Below are positions 43,133 through 55,675 of a DNA stretch of 62,000 nucleotides, in pieces. Source of the DNA: Symbiodinium natans (lineage: Eukaryota; Sar; Dinophyceae; Suessiales; Symbiodiniaceae); contig CAJNDS010001369.1 of assembly GCA_905221605.1 (NCBI GenBank), positions 1-62,000 of the forward strand. Reading direction: 5' to 3'. The position numbers were made by a program, and so were the translations under genes. Each line of letters opens with the position of its first letter. The stretch's first letter is position 1. The notes below the pieces were generated by a model that was not told the DNA's origin, searched no databases, and saw only the letters and a list, made by a program, of their open reading frames with translations.

Positions 43133-43393
43133 CTCAGTGCCGCTGACAGGGCCAGAGGCCATGCAAGCAACAGCAGCTGCTCACCAAATCTTGCAACCTT
43201 TCATGCGCCGTAGCATCAGTGTGCATCTGACTCATGTCTTCAAGCTAGTCATTGTTCGTAGCTAGCAATCGTTCATGTTCGTCTAGTGCAATAGATTCCT
43301 CGAGTGGCCTGACCCCTACTTCTGAGGGCGCGCAAAACAGGGGGACAAAACTGCAGCACTAGATTCTATAGTATATAGATGCAGTCAGGGTGC
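43133..43393 (-). other. Array intron, 261 nt, GC-AG
   Basis: Donor TTTGCCC|GCACCC, acceptor CACTGAG|GCACCG. The join SCAYLGTALP plus AP is an exact unit, followed by DPLHLD. It removes the TGA at 43,385, the only stop of this region outside unit residue 4. Confidence 0.75.
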
Positions 43394-46300
43394 GGGCAAA
43401 GCTGTTCCAAGATAGGCGCAGCTTCGAACTGAAGGCATCAAGCCAAAGTCCAAGAAGTCAGGAGCGGGCAAAGATGGGCCAAGCTCATTCAAGCCGCAGA
43501 TCGATGGCGAAGCACCAGGACAGGCAGGTGCTTGCAACAGCAGCACCAAACCAGTTCTGCCATGGCTCAGAACCGGGACAGCCAAGCCTAAACGCCCACA
43601 GCTCCTCGCAAACAACAGGAAGCCCAACCAGGAACGATCCAAGACCAGCAGCAGAAGCCCAGAGCTCATAGGCGCAGAGGCCGGCAACATTGGCTCCAGA
43701 CATCCGGAGCTTCTGGGAGGCATAAGGAAGCCGAGGCGCGAGAAGTCGATTGCGAGAAGGCTCGCTCCCACTCTCACGGTGCTTCGGGGTGGTGCAAGGG
43801 GGTCCGGCCGAACGATGTCCGCCACCAGCGGTGAGGAGACCGACCCCACTCGTGAAACGCCAAGCAACGGACATGCAGAGCCCAGACGGCTGGAGGATTG
43901 GGCCAGCGGCGACAGCCCCAGATGCAAAAGGTCGGACACCGAGACTGCCGAGCCGAGCCTGCCGGGACTTTGGAGCAGCAGTGGAGAGCTGGTGTGGCTG
44001 CAGCACGAGGCGGGCGAAGTGAAGCCGGACCTTGATGGGCTGTGAGGCGACAGCAAGGCTCCGAGGTCCGCAACTTCGACGACCGGGAGACTGAAGACCA
44101 GGCCAGCACGAGCAGCTCCGTAGAGCAGAGCTGTGGCACCCAGTCTGCTATGAGACTGCAAGATCAATGAGAAGCCCAGGTGAAGGATGTCCAAGGCAAG
44201 GGTTGAGGATGCGCAGCAATTGAAGCTCCGAACAGGAATTGCAGCCTCCGTGCGCGAGCATTCCAGAATTGGGATTGAGAAGACACTGCCCGCGCGAGAC
44301 ACACCAACCATTGTGGCAGGGCTGTCCGACTGAGTAAGAGAACGGGTAAACGTGAAGGGCCCCGAACGAAGGAGGTCCAGGGCTGAAAGCGCGGCTTCTG
44401 GCCATGTCGTACTCCTCGAGAACGGAGGCAAACCGAGATGGCAATATCCCAAGGCCAACGAAAAAGCCTCCATTCGGGACATACTGAACAGCGACGTAGG
44501 AAAACCCAGCCGGCCGAAACTTTGCGGCAACGAGGACAAGGCCAGTTTGACAAAGTCCGTGGCCGCCGGCATACTCCCAGCGTGCCCAAAGCTGTGCGAA
44601 GGCGGTACAGGGCCAGGAAGCTCACTTCCGATCGCCGGCAGCAAGGAGACCGCATCCGGCCAGGCCAAACCAAAGGGAAGAACCACCGGCCCAGCACATG
44701 AGAATGATCGTGGGGGCACCATCGGGCCCATTTGTAGGAAGTCCAGCACGGAAAGTGTGACAGCCAGCCAGACAACGCTGCGAACAGACAGCAAAGCGCC
44801 TGGACTAGCGGAGTCCAATGCCGAGGGTGGCAGCCCAAAGCTGGACATACCGCATGCAAACATGATCAACTCCAAACGCCCCATGCTCCGCGAGGGCAGG
44901 CACAAGCTAGTATGACCGGAGCTTGGAACTGTGGCTGGTAGATCTGACCTGGACAAGGATCTGATAAACACCAAAAGCCCAAGATTAGCGAGGCTAGCGA
45001 CCGGCATCGAGAATACAGACCCTGAGCGGGCCAAACCCCAAAGCGGAGCTGAGAGTTCAAGCCTGGAGAGCCCTCGCAGGGGGATCGATGAGCCAAGATG
45101 GAGAATGTCAAGAGCCGGCGACACGAGGCCCAAGCGTGCTGCACTTCGTGGGGTCGGAGAGGACTCAAGGGTTGCCGATGCTACGACTGAAGGCGAGGAG
45201 ATGCTGCCCGAACGGGACAACCCGGGCAAAGATGCCAAGCTTTCCAGTCGAGCCGGAGTATGCGCAGACATGAAGGACCCCGAGCTTAGGGAGTCAGTTG
45301 CAAACACGACGGAGTCTGGTCTGTTGAAACTTCGCAGGAGTGACGGAAAGTCAAGTTGAAGGAAGTCCGACACAAGCATTGCAGAGTCGAGCCGGCATAT
45401 CCCCATGATAGAAGCCATCGACTCGAGTCTGGCAAGACTCTTCAGCAGCGTCGAGCTGCCTGACTGCGTGGAATCCAAGACCAACAGAGCAGACCCCACT
45501 CGCGAGAGGCTCCGGAGCAGAGGAGCGGAGCCGAGCGGAGGAGCGCAAATGACGGACAGTGAGGAGACTGATCCCACACAAGCCGGACCTGTCATAGGTG
45601 ATAGCGAGCCAGGTCTGACGTTGCCTTGCAGCGGCAGTGTCGATCCCAGCTGCAGAAGATCAAGCACAGGCGGAGCAGGGTCTAGTCGGCTCGTGCTGCG
45701 CAGTGTGGAGGATGCACCTGGGTGGCAGTCGTCAGCGACAAACAGTGCAAAGACGAAACCCACACGACTCGAACCTATCGAAGATGCAAGTGGCTCCATG
45801 CAGCAAGGACTTTGCAGGAGCATCGCAAGCCCCGACTTCAAGGAGTCGAGTGCCGAGGGTGCTAAGTCCACCTGTGAAGAGCTGTGCAGCGACAAAGACA
45901 AACCCAGGACCAGGGAGTCTGACGCTGATGCCGACATGCCAGGTCAACCGAGGCTCCTAACCGGCAACAGTGGGCCAAGTTGTGTAGTAGCAATTACGAG
46001 AAGCAAGGATACAGACCCAAGGCAGTTTAGGCCCGAAGCGAAGATTGTCGCACCCAAGCAAGCAAACTGTCGCGGAAGCGGCGGTGCTTCGAGATGCGAA
46101 AGGTCAAGAAGCAGCAAGACAAAACCAGCTTGGGCAGAAGAATGAAGCGAAGAAAGCAAGCCCGAGTTCACGTGCTCGGGCACAAGCAACGGGATTCCTG
46201 GCCGGCTCGCGCTTGGCAGAAACAACATCAACCCAGACCGCGAAGAGGAGCGAAGCAGCAAGATCAAACCCAAGTAAGCGTGATCCAAAGCTGAAGTTGA

Positions 46301-49029
46301 AGCAGCGGTCCGCCCGATGCTGTGCAGAAACATAGCGCTTTCCAGTTGAGTGCAGGCGACCACCGGCAAGCTGAACACAGGCCCAGGGCAGCTCAAGCCA
46401 AGTATAGATGCCGAGAGTCCAAGACACTCAAGGCTCCGTGAGAGCATTGAGGGCCCGGGGTGCAAGAGATCAAGCGCAGGCGTTGGGGCTTCAAAGCATG
46501 CACTGCTTCGTGATGGCAAGGGCAAGGCTAGGTGGCTTAGATCCAACACAGGTGAGGTGGCATCCATCCAACTGAAGCTGCGAATCACGGGCGACATTCC
46601 AACATGCACATGATCCGGCACTGGCAGTGGCAGCGCCATATGGCCGAGGCTATGCGAAGGTAGGCTGAGGCCGAGGCAAGCTGATTCTGCCACAGATGAT
46701 GAGAAGATAAAGTCAACACGACACAGCCCTGACAAGGACGCCGACAGATCGGTGTGGCTGGAGCTGTGGAGCGGCAGGAGCAGACCAGTCTTGACGAAGT
46801 CTAAGGTGAACGGCAACAATGCCAGTCTCGAAAGGCTGCGTGGAAACACCGCCGGGTCCACTTCCATATAATCCAACAGAAGTAGGAAGATGTCTGCCCA
46901 CAGCATGCCAAAAGCCGGAACCGCCAAACCGCAGCAGGCAGAGTTTTGTGACGACAGCGGTAAACTTGCGTGCGCAGAGTCCAGGACCATGGGGGATGAT
47001 GCAGGATGAAAGCTAGATCTGAGGGGCACGGGTGGCCCTGGGAGGGAAGGATCTGGTACGGACAGGGGAGCTTCTGTGCACGTCTTTCCCATTACCAACA
47101 TGATCGGCGCAAGCCAGGCGGATTGCTTCGGAAACATGGAAGGCTCCAAATGTTGAAGGGCCAGTGCAGGAGCTGCAGGGCTCGTTCGCTGACAGCTTCG
47201 CAAAAACATGAGGGAATCAATGTGGGTAGCTGCAATGATTGGCAGTGCGAATACAAATCCTGCTCTAGACAGCCCAGGAACAATCATCATGGCGCCCGCC
47301 TGTGAGAAACTGTGCAGCGACGTGGCGAAGTCCAAATGCGCAGAGTTCGGTGCAGGAAGGGCACTGCCCGAGTATCCAGGGCTTTGTAAAGGCAGCATGA
47401 AATCTAGCTGACAGTATTCCAAGACCAACAAAGGGGCTTCCGACCTCAACAAGGTCAGCAGAAGCGTAAAACTGTCCAAGCATCCAAGGCCGTGTGTTGA
47501 AGTCAAAGCCTCGGATTGCACAAAGTCCGACACGGGCAAAAAGAGTCCAAGACAATTCATTCCGGAGGCGAGCATTATAGCAGCCAGTCGATAAAGATTT
47601 TGCAAGAGCAGGCTCAATCCGCAGCGAACAAAGTCCAGGGCTAAAAGGGAGCTGCCACAGCTAGCCATGCTCTGCGCCAGCATTGCTAGCCCGAAATCTG
47701 CCAAGTCCAGCGCTAGCAGGATGAAGTCAAATCTGCCACAGGCAGGAACTGGAAGAACCGTACCTGTGCAGGCGGGACTGTGCAAGGATAACGGCAGCCC
47801 AAGTTGCAAAGGGTCCAGAACGAGCAATACTGGACCTGTACGAACACAAGATCGAATCAACAAAGACAGCTCTGGAGTGAGAAGGTCAAGAGCAAACAGG
47901 CTCAGATCATAGCGCAGCAATCCGACAACTGACGGCGATGAAGCCACTCGCGCGAAGCGTTTCACGGGAACCGAAGTGCCAACCTGCACCATGTCCACAA
48001 GTGGCAGCGACAGGCCAGGCTGCCCAGAGCTTCGTGTCAGCGAAGTTGGGTTCACGTGCGTGAGGTCCGAAACCGACAGAGCAATCTCCAAGTAAGCAAG
48101 ACTGCGCAAAGACACCATTGGGCCCACAGCGACGAGGTCTGATACTGGCAAGGGCAGGTCAAACATGGTCTTGCCGGAGATCAGGGCGGGTGGGCCGGTC
48201 CGTGCAGAGTTTTGCAAGGGTGCTGAGGGGCCCGTGTGCAAGGAGTCCGGCACTGAAAGCAAGAGCCCCGTGCAGCTGAAGGATTGCACGGGCAGTGAGG
48301 AGCCGAGGTTTGCCCAGTCAGGCGCCGGCATGAGTGACTCAAACCGAACCCTGCTCAGCATTGAGAGGTTCTCATGAAGAAACGCGTTTGGGAACTTCAT
48401 GTCTCCAGAGGCTAGCAAGAGGGCTTCCATACGACTGAAGCATTGCATGGGCAGCAGTGGATCCATATGCAAGAGGTCCAGCGCCGAAGGTGCAGCTTCT
48501 AACTTCGCAGAACTTCGAGGAAACAGTGGGATGTCCACATGCCAGCAGTCCGCAATTGACAATGCCAACCCCATCCGCACCACGCCCAAGATCAGGAGTG
48601 AAAGTCCTGAGCAAGCAAAGCTTTGAAGGAACGACAATGCACCTGGATGCGTAAGATCTGGCACAAGCGACAGGAGGCCAGAACAGGTGATGCCTGCTGT
48701 AAACACAAGCAAGTCACAACGCTGGAGTGCACGTATGGAGGGCAAGGAGCCAAGTTGAAGAGAGTCCGGAGCAAGCAGGCCCAGGCCAAGATGAGTCGGG
48801 GACCGCACAAAAAGTGATGGGTCTGAGAGAAGGAGGTCTGTCACAGGAAGTGGCAAGTCGGGGCAAGCGAGTCCGGGAACAGGCAACACAGACGACATTC
48901 AGGAAAGTGATTGCAACGATGAGAAAAAACCTGGCTGCATAGAGTCCGGGGCCAGCGTAGCAAGGCCCATGTGAATCGAACTTCTCACCAACATCGAACT
49001 TCCCAGGTGGAGAAGGTCGAGGGCTGGCG
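43394..49029 (-). CDS. Array exon block E, 5.6 kb in one frame
   Basis: Open runs of 850 (43,385-45,937) and 984 codons (45,944-48,898), then a shorter one to the exon start. The two internal stops, at 45,944 (after RSLG) and 48,899 (after QSLS), are TGA codons at unit residue 4. Alternation of 24- and 38-residue modules is very regular at the low-coordinate end, for example STSRLDPAPPVL, DLLQLGSTLPLQ. Begins with a split Thr codon, P, A, L, then DLLHLGSSMLVR. Confidence 0.7.
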
Positions 49030-49538
49030 CTGCCTGAATCTCACACTGTGCAAGCAGTCCTACAGCGCTCTCAAGCCCGAGAATCACCAACAGAATCCAA
49101 ACAGAACCCACCAAGAACAACTCAAATGAATTCATGCCTAGTGACGGAATCAAGTCACGCCAGACTTTGGGGCGATGATGCCAAGCCCAAAAGTCCAAAA
49201 TCCTCAGCTGTTGTCCAGGCATGTCAACGAGTCAATGCAAGCAGTACTTCAGAAGTTATTATCAAGTCAGTGCATGCCAGTGTGATGGTACTGAAGAGTC
49301 GGCAGCAAGACTGTGAAGGCGTGGAGCACACCTCCCAGCTCCTATTAGGAGCCTGTCCTTTATCATCAAGCCTTTACTTCAAGTTGAAACGGTTTTGAGC
49401 GTTCAGATTAACTCAACACTCTCAGTTCCACGCCGACGCCAGTGGCGGTGCATCAGCGCGAGCACATCCAAAGGCTGGAAGCGCCAACTCGGACCTGGCA
49501 CGCAAATTTTCATGCACAAAAGCCGCACTTTGACTCAC
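49030..49538 (-). other. Array intron, 509 nt, GT-AG
   Basis: Donor CTGGAA|GTGAGT (consensus donor), acceptor AGGCAG|CGCCAG. The split codon A/CG gives Thr9 of SFARLDTGTPAL, followed by DLLHLG: an exact unit. Confidence 0.8.
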
Positions 49539-49685
49539 TTCCAGTATCCAACCTGGCAAAGCTTCTCGGAAGCGATGACGGGCCCAGGTGAGTGAAGTCC
49601 AGGACCGGAACAAAAGCATCGGCACGAAGAGGGCTTCGAAGCACCAGTAGGGAACCCGGTCCAGTAGAGTCAGGTGCCGACGAAC
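49539..49685 (-). CDS. Array mini-exon, 147 nt
   Basis: Ends of a unit (SSAP), DSTGPGSLLVLR, SPLRADAFVPVL, DFTHLGPSSLPR, SFARLDTG. The length fits both flanking introns to the base. Confidence 0.75.
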
Positions 49686-50313
49686 CTGTGCCGACATGCC
49701 AGCACTCACAACGAAGAGCATTTCACACTCACGTCTTCGTGGTCATTCGCTCTTCTTGCATAATGATCGCTTGCTTTCTGTCTTTTCTTCCTCTTCCCAG
49801 GTCACCTTGCCCCCGGTACGAGAAAACCCATGAGAAAAGGTTCTCTGCGGCTTGAAGGGAAGTCTACCCCATGTGTGACCAGGCTTGCTTTGTTTGTCGT
49901 CTTCCTTCTTCGCTTGAACATGAGGGCTAAAACGCCTACACGAATAATAGTCTTCAAGTTAAACTGGAGAAGCGGGAAGGAAAAGTGTTAGGGTTAGGGT
50001 TAAGGAATGCCTGAGTTGCGTTGCTTGCTTTTGCTAGTGCTGTATGACTGGATGCCACGCAGGGTGCCGCTTCGGCATACCCTAATACCCGCTGCCTTGG
50101 AAATAGAAGTCTTGCTTCAATTTTTGGCCTCATCTCCGCTGGCCATTCAGACCCCCGCCTCACCTTTGCCAGTTGTGTTTCCGTTCCCTTTTGGCCGGCA
50201 TTGAGCGCAAGCCGACCCCATGCCTCGTGTTCCAAGCGTGAAACTTCTTTCTTTCAGGACTAATTTACGGGTCACTCAAGTGTCAAAGCTTTAGGTAATC
50301 GCGGCCGAGGAGC
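49686..50313 (-). other. Array intron, 628 nt, GC-AG
   Basis: Donor GTTTCA|GCTCCT, acceptor GCACAG|GTTCGT. The split codon A/GT gives Ser8 of GLSKLGFSSSAP, followed by DSTGPG: an exact unit. Contains three TTAGGG-like words at 49,988-50,004. Confidence 0.75.
49988..50004 (+). repeat. Short TTAGGG-like tract
   Basis: GTTAGGGTTAGGGTTAAGG on the plus strand, inside an array intron. Too short to be more than a telomere-like word. Confidence 0.7.
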
Positions 50314-50437
50314 TGAAACCAAGTTTGGACAAGCCGACCGCTGGAGGGGCAAAGCCCAGAATTCCAAAACTGTGTGCTGGCAGCGTGGGCCCGTGGCAAG
50401 ACATGCCGCAAACTGCGGAAAGAGGGTCAGCGCATGC
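50314..50437 (-). CDS. Array mini-exon, 124 nt
   Basis: ACADPLSAVC (completing a unit), GMSCHGPTLPAH, SFGILGFAPPAV, GLSKLGF plus one base. The length fits both flanking introns exactly. Confidence 0.75.
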
Positions 50438-50505
50438 CTTGGATTACATCAGGGCAAGCGATCGCTTGGCATTGATGAGTCAAATCGTCATTGCGGCCAA
50501 GCTGC
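50438..50505 (-). other. Array intron, 68 nt, GC-AG
   Basis: Donor AGCCCT|GCAGCT, acceptor TCCAAG|GCATGC. SP plus ACADPLSAVC makes an exact unit. Retaining it would introduce a TGA. Confidence 0.7.
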
Positions 50506-50629
50506 AGGGCTCCGCAGCAGGAGGGGCACGCCGGGGTGGAGGAAATCTGGTACTGGTACGGCCGAACCTGGACGAGCCATGGATCTCAAGGACACGGTCG
50601 AACCAGGTAGCGTGAGGTCCAGCACCGAC
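50506..50629 (-). CDS. Array mini-exon, 124 nt
   Basis: SVL, DLTLPGSTVSLR, SMARPGSAVPVP, DFLHPGVPLLLR, SP. Its length equals the preceding mini-exon by coincidence of module content and fits both introns. Confidence 0.75.
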
Positions 50630-50788
50630 CTTGGCAGTGGAATGTTGGAGGGAAGACAAAATCCTTATTATGAAAAACAAGAGACTGCGAATCGTCTCAA
50701 CAAGTCAAACTCAAACAAGTAAAATCTCTGTACTATCCGAGAACAATCACTGGGCTACGAAGCTACGCGAAGCTACTAGGTGCCCGGC
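50630..50788 (-). other. Array intron, 159 nt, GC-AG
   Basis: Donor CCATACT|GCCGGG, acceptor GCCAAG|GTCGGT. The split codon CT/G gives Leu9 of GLSRPGAILSVL, then DLTLPG: an exact 36-residue module is restored. A TAG at 50,776 is removed. Confidence 0.8.
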
Positions 50789-53700
50789 AGTATGGCGCCT
50801 GGACGGCTCAGGCCAGAGGTGGGTGAGAACGCTCCAATGCGAGACAGGCTCCGCAGGAGCGTGGCGGGGGCCAAGCTGGCGATGCCCAAGGCAAGCGCCA
50901 CGAAGCCTGGTTGTGCAAAGGCTTGCAAGAAGGGTGCCGGTTCCGAATTCGTGTGGTCTGGGGCTGGCGGGAGGGAGCCCGACCAGGTAACACCGAACAC
51001 AAGCACAGATGCGCCCGCACGCGCGGAACTCCGCAAAACTGGCAAGAAGCCCAGCTGCAAAGAGTCCAAGGCCAGCAGCACCGGTTCGGACCTGACGCGG
51101 CTTCGTGCTGACGAGGGAGGCCCCAAACGCAGCATGTCGGGGGCGGAAGGTGACAAGCCAGACCGTCCCAAACCGAAAAACAGAAAGAGGAGGCCAAGAC
51201 GAACGACACTTCGGACGCTCGAAGCGGGGCCCATATGAAGGAAGTCCAGGGCTGAAAGCTGCAGTCCTAGTTGAGCTAGTGACTGCAATGGCACCGGGAA
51301 GCCCGGGTGCACATGGTCCAATGCCGGGACTGGTGAACCTGAACAGTTAGGACTCCTCACAAAGGGAGGGGAACCTGGATGAAGGAAGTCGAGTGCAAAG
51401 ACTGCCAGTTCCATGCAAGCACGGCTCTTTGACGGCGAAAGAGCCTCTAGCTGAAGGGGGTCTGAGACCAACGCAGCTAATTCCATCCGACACATGCTAT
51501 GTAGCGACGCTAGACTGTCAGAAGATGCACAGTCTGCCGCAAACAACGAGGAAACAAAGCCAATACGGGACAAGCCGAAGGTCAACAAGGCCGCGCCTAT
51601 GCGCCCAAAGCTTTGCACGGGCAAACCCAGGCCCAGATGCAAAGAATCCGAGGCTAAAGGAGCGGAGTCGAGCTGCACGAAACTGTGCACCAACAAAGCC
51701 GGACCCGAGTAACCAGGGTCCGGTGCAAGCAGAGAAGCCTCGAGTCTGAAGCTGCTCGTGGCCGGAAACATCGGCCCTGCGCAGGCAGGTGACCGCAACG
51801 GCATGGGCAGGCCCGGCCTTAGGAAGTCGGTTGCAGAGGTGCTTGAGCCGAGGCACCCGGGCGACTTCGCTAACAACGGGAAGCCCAGGTGGAGGAAGTC
51901 CATTGCCAGAACCGCAAGCTCCAGCTGCGCAGGGCTGCGAGGCAGCAGCAGTGATCCGAATTGCACGGAATCCAAAGCGGACAGCATCAGTCCCAGCCGC
52001 CCAACCCCACATGCGAAAGCTGCAGACTCCAGCTGTGGGAAAGACCGCATCGAAAGACTGGCGCCCGGGTGGAGGAGGTCTGGAGCAGAGAGAGCAAAGC
52101 CTACTTAAGCAAAGGATTGCATGAGCAAAAGGCTCCCAATCTGCAAGAAGTCGGGTGCCAAGGCCGCGGGTTCGGGGTGGGCTGGACTTTGGGGTAATGC
52201 CGCAGGGTCGAGGTGGACAAAGTCCAAAACGCTCAACAGCAAACCAGACCACGACAGGCCGGCAGCAAAGGGCTCCGGGCCTGAGCAAGCGGAGGATCTC
52301 AGAAAGAGCAAGAAATCGAGGCGCAACGTATCCAGTGCCGACATGGCCGGGTCCGGTCTTCCGATGCTTTGGACCAGCAATGCCAAGCCCAAATGCAAAA
52401 AATCCGAGACCGACACAGGAGGGTCAAAACAAGCAAGGCTACGCAGCGACGGAAATGAATCGAGATTCGTGGAGTCCAATGCCACCAAGAAAGGCTCAGG
52501 CCGAGCTGCGCCAAGCGTTGCTGGCGCCAATTCCGTGCTGGCAGGGCTATGGATCAACAGGATCAGGCCCAACTGCAGGAGATCCAAGGCAAAAAGAGTT
52601 AATTCTGGCCACGAGAAGCTGTGCAATGGCAGAGGGGCACCGAAGATGGCAGAGCTTACGACCGGGAGGCTGAATACAGAGCCAATTCTGGCCGTTCCCG
52701 GAGGAAGCGGCATTGGGCCCAGCTGGGAAAAGGAGCGAGGAGACGTGGAGGATTCGAGCTTGGTGGAGTCAGGGATCAGCAAGGCTAAGCCCATGCACAC
52801 CGTGCTTTGAGTCAAAGCCATCGAGCCAAGGCAAACGCGGTCCAATACGGACAGTGAAAACCCCATTCGTGCAATGCCACAAGCAGGCGGGGCCACACCA
52901 AGCCGGTTCAAGGAGCGCGTGGGTGGCGCCGGTCCCATGAGCAAGTGGTCGGGAGCAGGAACTGAGAAGTCGGCGCAAGCAAGGCTGCGAAGCGGCAAGG
53001 CTGGCCCGGAGTGGGAGAAATCCAGCGCCAAAGGGGCTGCTTCTGGCCGGGCAGCACTGAAGATGGCCGACAAGGAGCCGGGTGTTCCGAGGCTCCTCAC
53101 AAACGAAGTAAATCCACAGCGAGACTTTCCGGAGACTGAAAATTGCGAGCCCATACCCGCGGAGCACCGAGCCAGCAGCAGAGAACCCAACTGCAAAGAA
53201 TCAGATGCTGGGGTTGCAGAGCCAGGGCGAGCAAGACTGCGCATCAAGCAAGATGGGTCTGAATGTGCGAGGTCTGGTACTGAGACAGTCGGCTCCAGTC
53301 TGCCAGAGCTTCTCAGTAGTGCTGCCGTGCCAGGTCGGGTAAAATCCAGGACGAAGGGAAAAGAACCGAAATGGCTCATACCAAAAGCAGAATACGCCGG
53401 GCCAAGCCTCACAGGGCTTTGTGGCAGTGGGGGAAACCCTAAGTGAAGGGAATCGGGCACCAGCGATGCAACCTCCGACCATGCGCAGCTTTGAATCGGA
53501 AGAGCAGGGTCCGAGTGGGCAGGGTCTGGTACCGGCAACAGCGGGTCTGATCCTCGCAATCCAGAGATCGGCAAGCTCAGGCCACCTCACACCATACTTT
53601 GCATTGGCATCAACAAGTCAGGACGTAGGAGGTCCGTTGAGAACAGGATCGATTCTGGCTGACAAAAGCTCCTCGCCAGCAACGGCGGCTCGGGTGCTGT

Positions 53701-54456
53701 GGAATCCAGGGCCGGTGGCGGAAGTTCGGGTTTGGCCAGGCCGCAAACTAACCAGCTGGAACCGACACACCCCAAGCTCCTCGGAAGCAGAGGAAGCCCT
53801 GTACGGACGAAGTTGCAAACCGACATAACAGAGCCGAGACGAGAGAGGCTACGGAGTGAAGCTGGCAAGTCCAAGAGCACGAAGTCCAAGGTAGAAGTGA
53901 TCAGCCCCAAATGGCTCGAGCCCATGGTTGGCACCACCAAGCCCGGACGGCCCCAAGATTGCAATGACAGACCCGGCCCTAAGTGTAGGGAGTCTGGCAC
54001 CAGCGTCATGGAATCGAAGCAAGCGAGGCTTTGGGGAGGCGGGCTCAACCCCGAGTGTGAGAAGTCCAAGACCAAAACAAAAGCACCTGGTCAAGCAAAG
54101 CTCCTCAGCAGCAGCGGCGATGCAGGCTGCGCGAAGTCTGGCACGGGCACCGAGGCTTCTGAACGCACTGAGGATTGAGCTGACGTCAAGCTGCCGAGGT
54201 TCGCAAGGTCCATGGTAGAGGTCGCAGCATCCAAGTGGCAGAAGCTTCGGACCAAAAGTGCGGAGCCGGTTTTGGCATAATCAAAGGGCAGGGGAGCGGC
54301 ATCCACATGAGAGAGTGATTGGAGCAGCAACGGGGGTTCAATATGAAGGGGATCCGGAGCAGGCACTGAAAGGCTCATACGCGCAGAGCTGTGGAGCAAT
54401 ATGACAGATCCTGGCAAAACATAGTCGCAGGTCAGCAATGAAGCGCCCGGGCACGC
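50789..54456 (-). CDS. Array exon block F, 3.7 kb in one frame
   Basis: Open runs of 424 (50,776-52,050), 489 (52,105-53,574), 162 and 115 codons share one frame. Internal stops at 52,105 (TAA, after QSFA), 53,587 (TGA, after QSMV) and 54,091 (TGA, after RSFA) are all at unit residue 4. Begins ACPGASLLTC, DYVLPGSVILLH and ends SLSRIGAFSPTS, GLSRPGAI. Confidence 0.7.
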
Positions 54457-54553
54457 CTTGGTTCAATCCAGCAGCAATCTACCAAACTCTACCCCTTCAT
54501 GATAACTAGTCATGGACCTGCTCTTGCCACAGCAATGCCACTCAGCATCTGGC
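54457..54553 (-). other. Array intron, 97 nt, GC-AG
   Basis: Donor GGGCAG|GCCAGA, acceptor ACCAAG|GCGTGC. GQ plus ACPGASLLTC is an exact unit, then DYVLPG. Both borders are AG|G. Confidence 0.75.
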
Positions 54554-54656
54554 CTGCCCAAAGGCCGAGAGTGGCGAACCAGTTCTGCCGGGTGAACGGA
54601 GCGGCGGGGCGCTGCCGAGGTGGAGGAGGTCCAGGACGAATGGAAAGGTGCCAAGC
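54554..54656 (-). CDS. Array mini-exon, about 103 nt
   Basis: Starts inside a unit at RLGTFPFVL, then DLLHLGSAPPLR, SPGRTGSPLSAF, GQ. The 5' border follows TTCGAAG; the partner donor in the exon at 54,826 is ambiguous. Confidence 0.6.
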
Positions 54657-54825
54657 CTTCGAACGGGGGATGACCGGCCTATGTTGATACATGCGCGCAT
54701 TTTTGCACTAATGTTTTGGGGCTTGGGAGCGGAGGGTGTTGCAAATTGTTGGAATCTCCTGGTCTTGGTCATTCGTGTCGCTCTCATGGAACAAGAACTT
54801 TCTACAAGAAAGAACAGACGGGGAC
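54657..54825 (-). other. Array interruption, probable GT-AG intron
   Basis: Candidate donors CCAG|GTCCCC (gives a 15-residue unit) or CAG|GTAGCC, acceptor TCGAAG|GCTTGG. No choice gives an exact 12, so the border is open. Confidence 0.35.
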
Positions 54826-54985
54826 CTGGCTACCTGGCTAGCTGCGAAGACTGTTGATTCGGCTGCTGACCTTGAAGGGGACCGTGGGGATGCTGAGAAG
54901 CCAAACATGGCAGAATCCAGTGCCGACCTGCCAGAGTCACGAGATCATGCCACGGCCGCAAATCTGAATGCACCCTCACGAAGCT
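54826..54985 (-). CDS. Array exon with a local frame break
   Basis: SFVRVHSDL is followed, after a 32-nt stretch in the wrong frame, by SAL, DSAMFGFSASPR, SPSRSAAESTVF, AASQ. The 32 nt begin GCGGCC and end TGGCAG, so they could be a very short GC-AG intron; dropping them gives the exact unit SFVRVHSDLSAL. A plain insertion is equally possible. Confidence 0.5.
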
Positions 54986-55072
54986 TAGATGTACTTAGGG
55001 TATGCTGCGCAGCATAGGAATCTCCGGAGACATGCTCATGACATGACATCCACTTAAGTAGCCGAGCTGACG
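54986..55072 (-). other. Unresolved array interruption
   Basis: Unique DNA between AFGRLGALPSAR and SFVRVHSDL, which would be adjacent units. A GCTCG|GCTACT donor candidate is present, but no acceptor in register. Confidence 0.35.
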
Positions 55073-55134
55073 GGAGCGCTCCGAGCCGACCAAAAGCGGA
55101 GACTGTCGTGATCGTTCCCAGCCAAGCAGGGCTC
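55073..55134 (-). CDS. Array mini-exon
   Basis: G completing an Arg codon, SPAWLGTITTVS, AFGRLGALPSAR. The 5' border is fixed by the GA-AG intron. Confidence 0.6.
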
Positions 55135-55271
55135 CTTCACTTCATGGCATTTGGCAGTAGGCAGAGAATCTGCACGGACTCTCACCAGCCGAAGGATCTT
55201 CGAAGGCTACAATAATTAGAAAGGTCTGACATTTTCGGCCACTCTCTCTCTCTCTCTCTTTCGGTGGGGTC
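55135..55271 (-). other. Array intron, 137 nt, GA-AG
   Basis: Donor GACCAG|GACCCC, acceptor AGTGAAG|GAGCCC. The split codon AG/G gives Arg12 of EFMKPGLPALTR, then SPAWLG: exact register. The intron holds the (TC)n run at 55,241-55,260. Confidence 0.75.
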
Positions 55272-55396
55272 CTGGTCAAGGCCGGCAAACCCGGCTTCAT
55301 GAACTCGGGGATCGACGGCGGAAAGCCCAGCGCTGCGTAGCTTTGTGGTGGCAAGGTGCTCCCGGAGTGGGCCAAGTCCGAGACCTCGGGAGAGCT
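55272..55396 (-). CDS. Array mini-exon, 125 nt
   Basis: SSPEVS, DLAHSGSTLPPQ, SYAALGFPPSIP, EFMKPGLPALT plus two bases: exactly 125 nt, as both flanking introns demand. Confidence 0.75.
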
Positions 55397-55427
55397 CTCG
55401 GGAAAGATACCCGCGCGGGTGGTTCTT

Positions 55428-55560
55428 GCTGTTGTTATCAATACTGTTGCTGTTCTTGTTTGTTCTTCTTGTCTTGGGACTCTTGTTGTTGCTGCTGCAG
55501 TTGTTGCCGCTGCTGGTGCTGGTGCTGCTGCTGTTGCTGGTACTGTTGTTGGTGGTGGAA
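55428..55560 (+). repeat. (GTT/GCT/GGT)n low-complexity tract
   Basis: Imperfect trinucleotide repeats of GTT, GCT and GGT on the plus strand inside an array intron. A G-rich run GGGGGGGGGTGGGGGAGGGG follows at about 55,594. Confidence 0.9.
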
Positions 55561-55675
55561 ACCAAAACTGAAACCCACTTTAAGAAGTTTAGCAAAGGGG
55601 GGGGGTGGGGGAGGGGATGTTGTAGCAACTAGATGTAAGTTTGGCGGCTTGACGGGGTCCCTGTGGTTGCTTGTA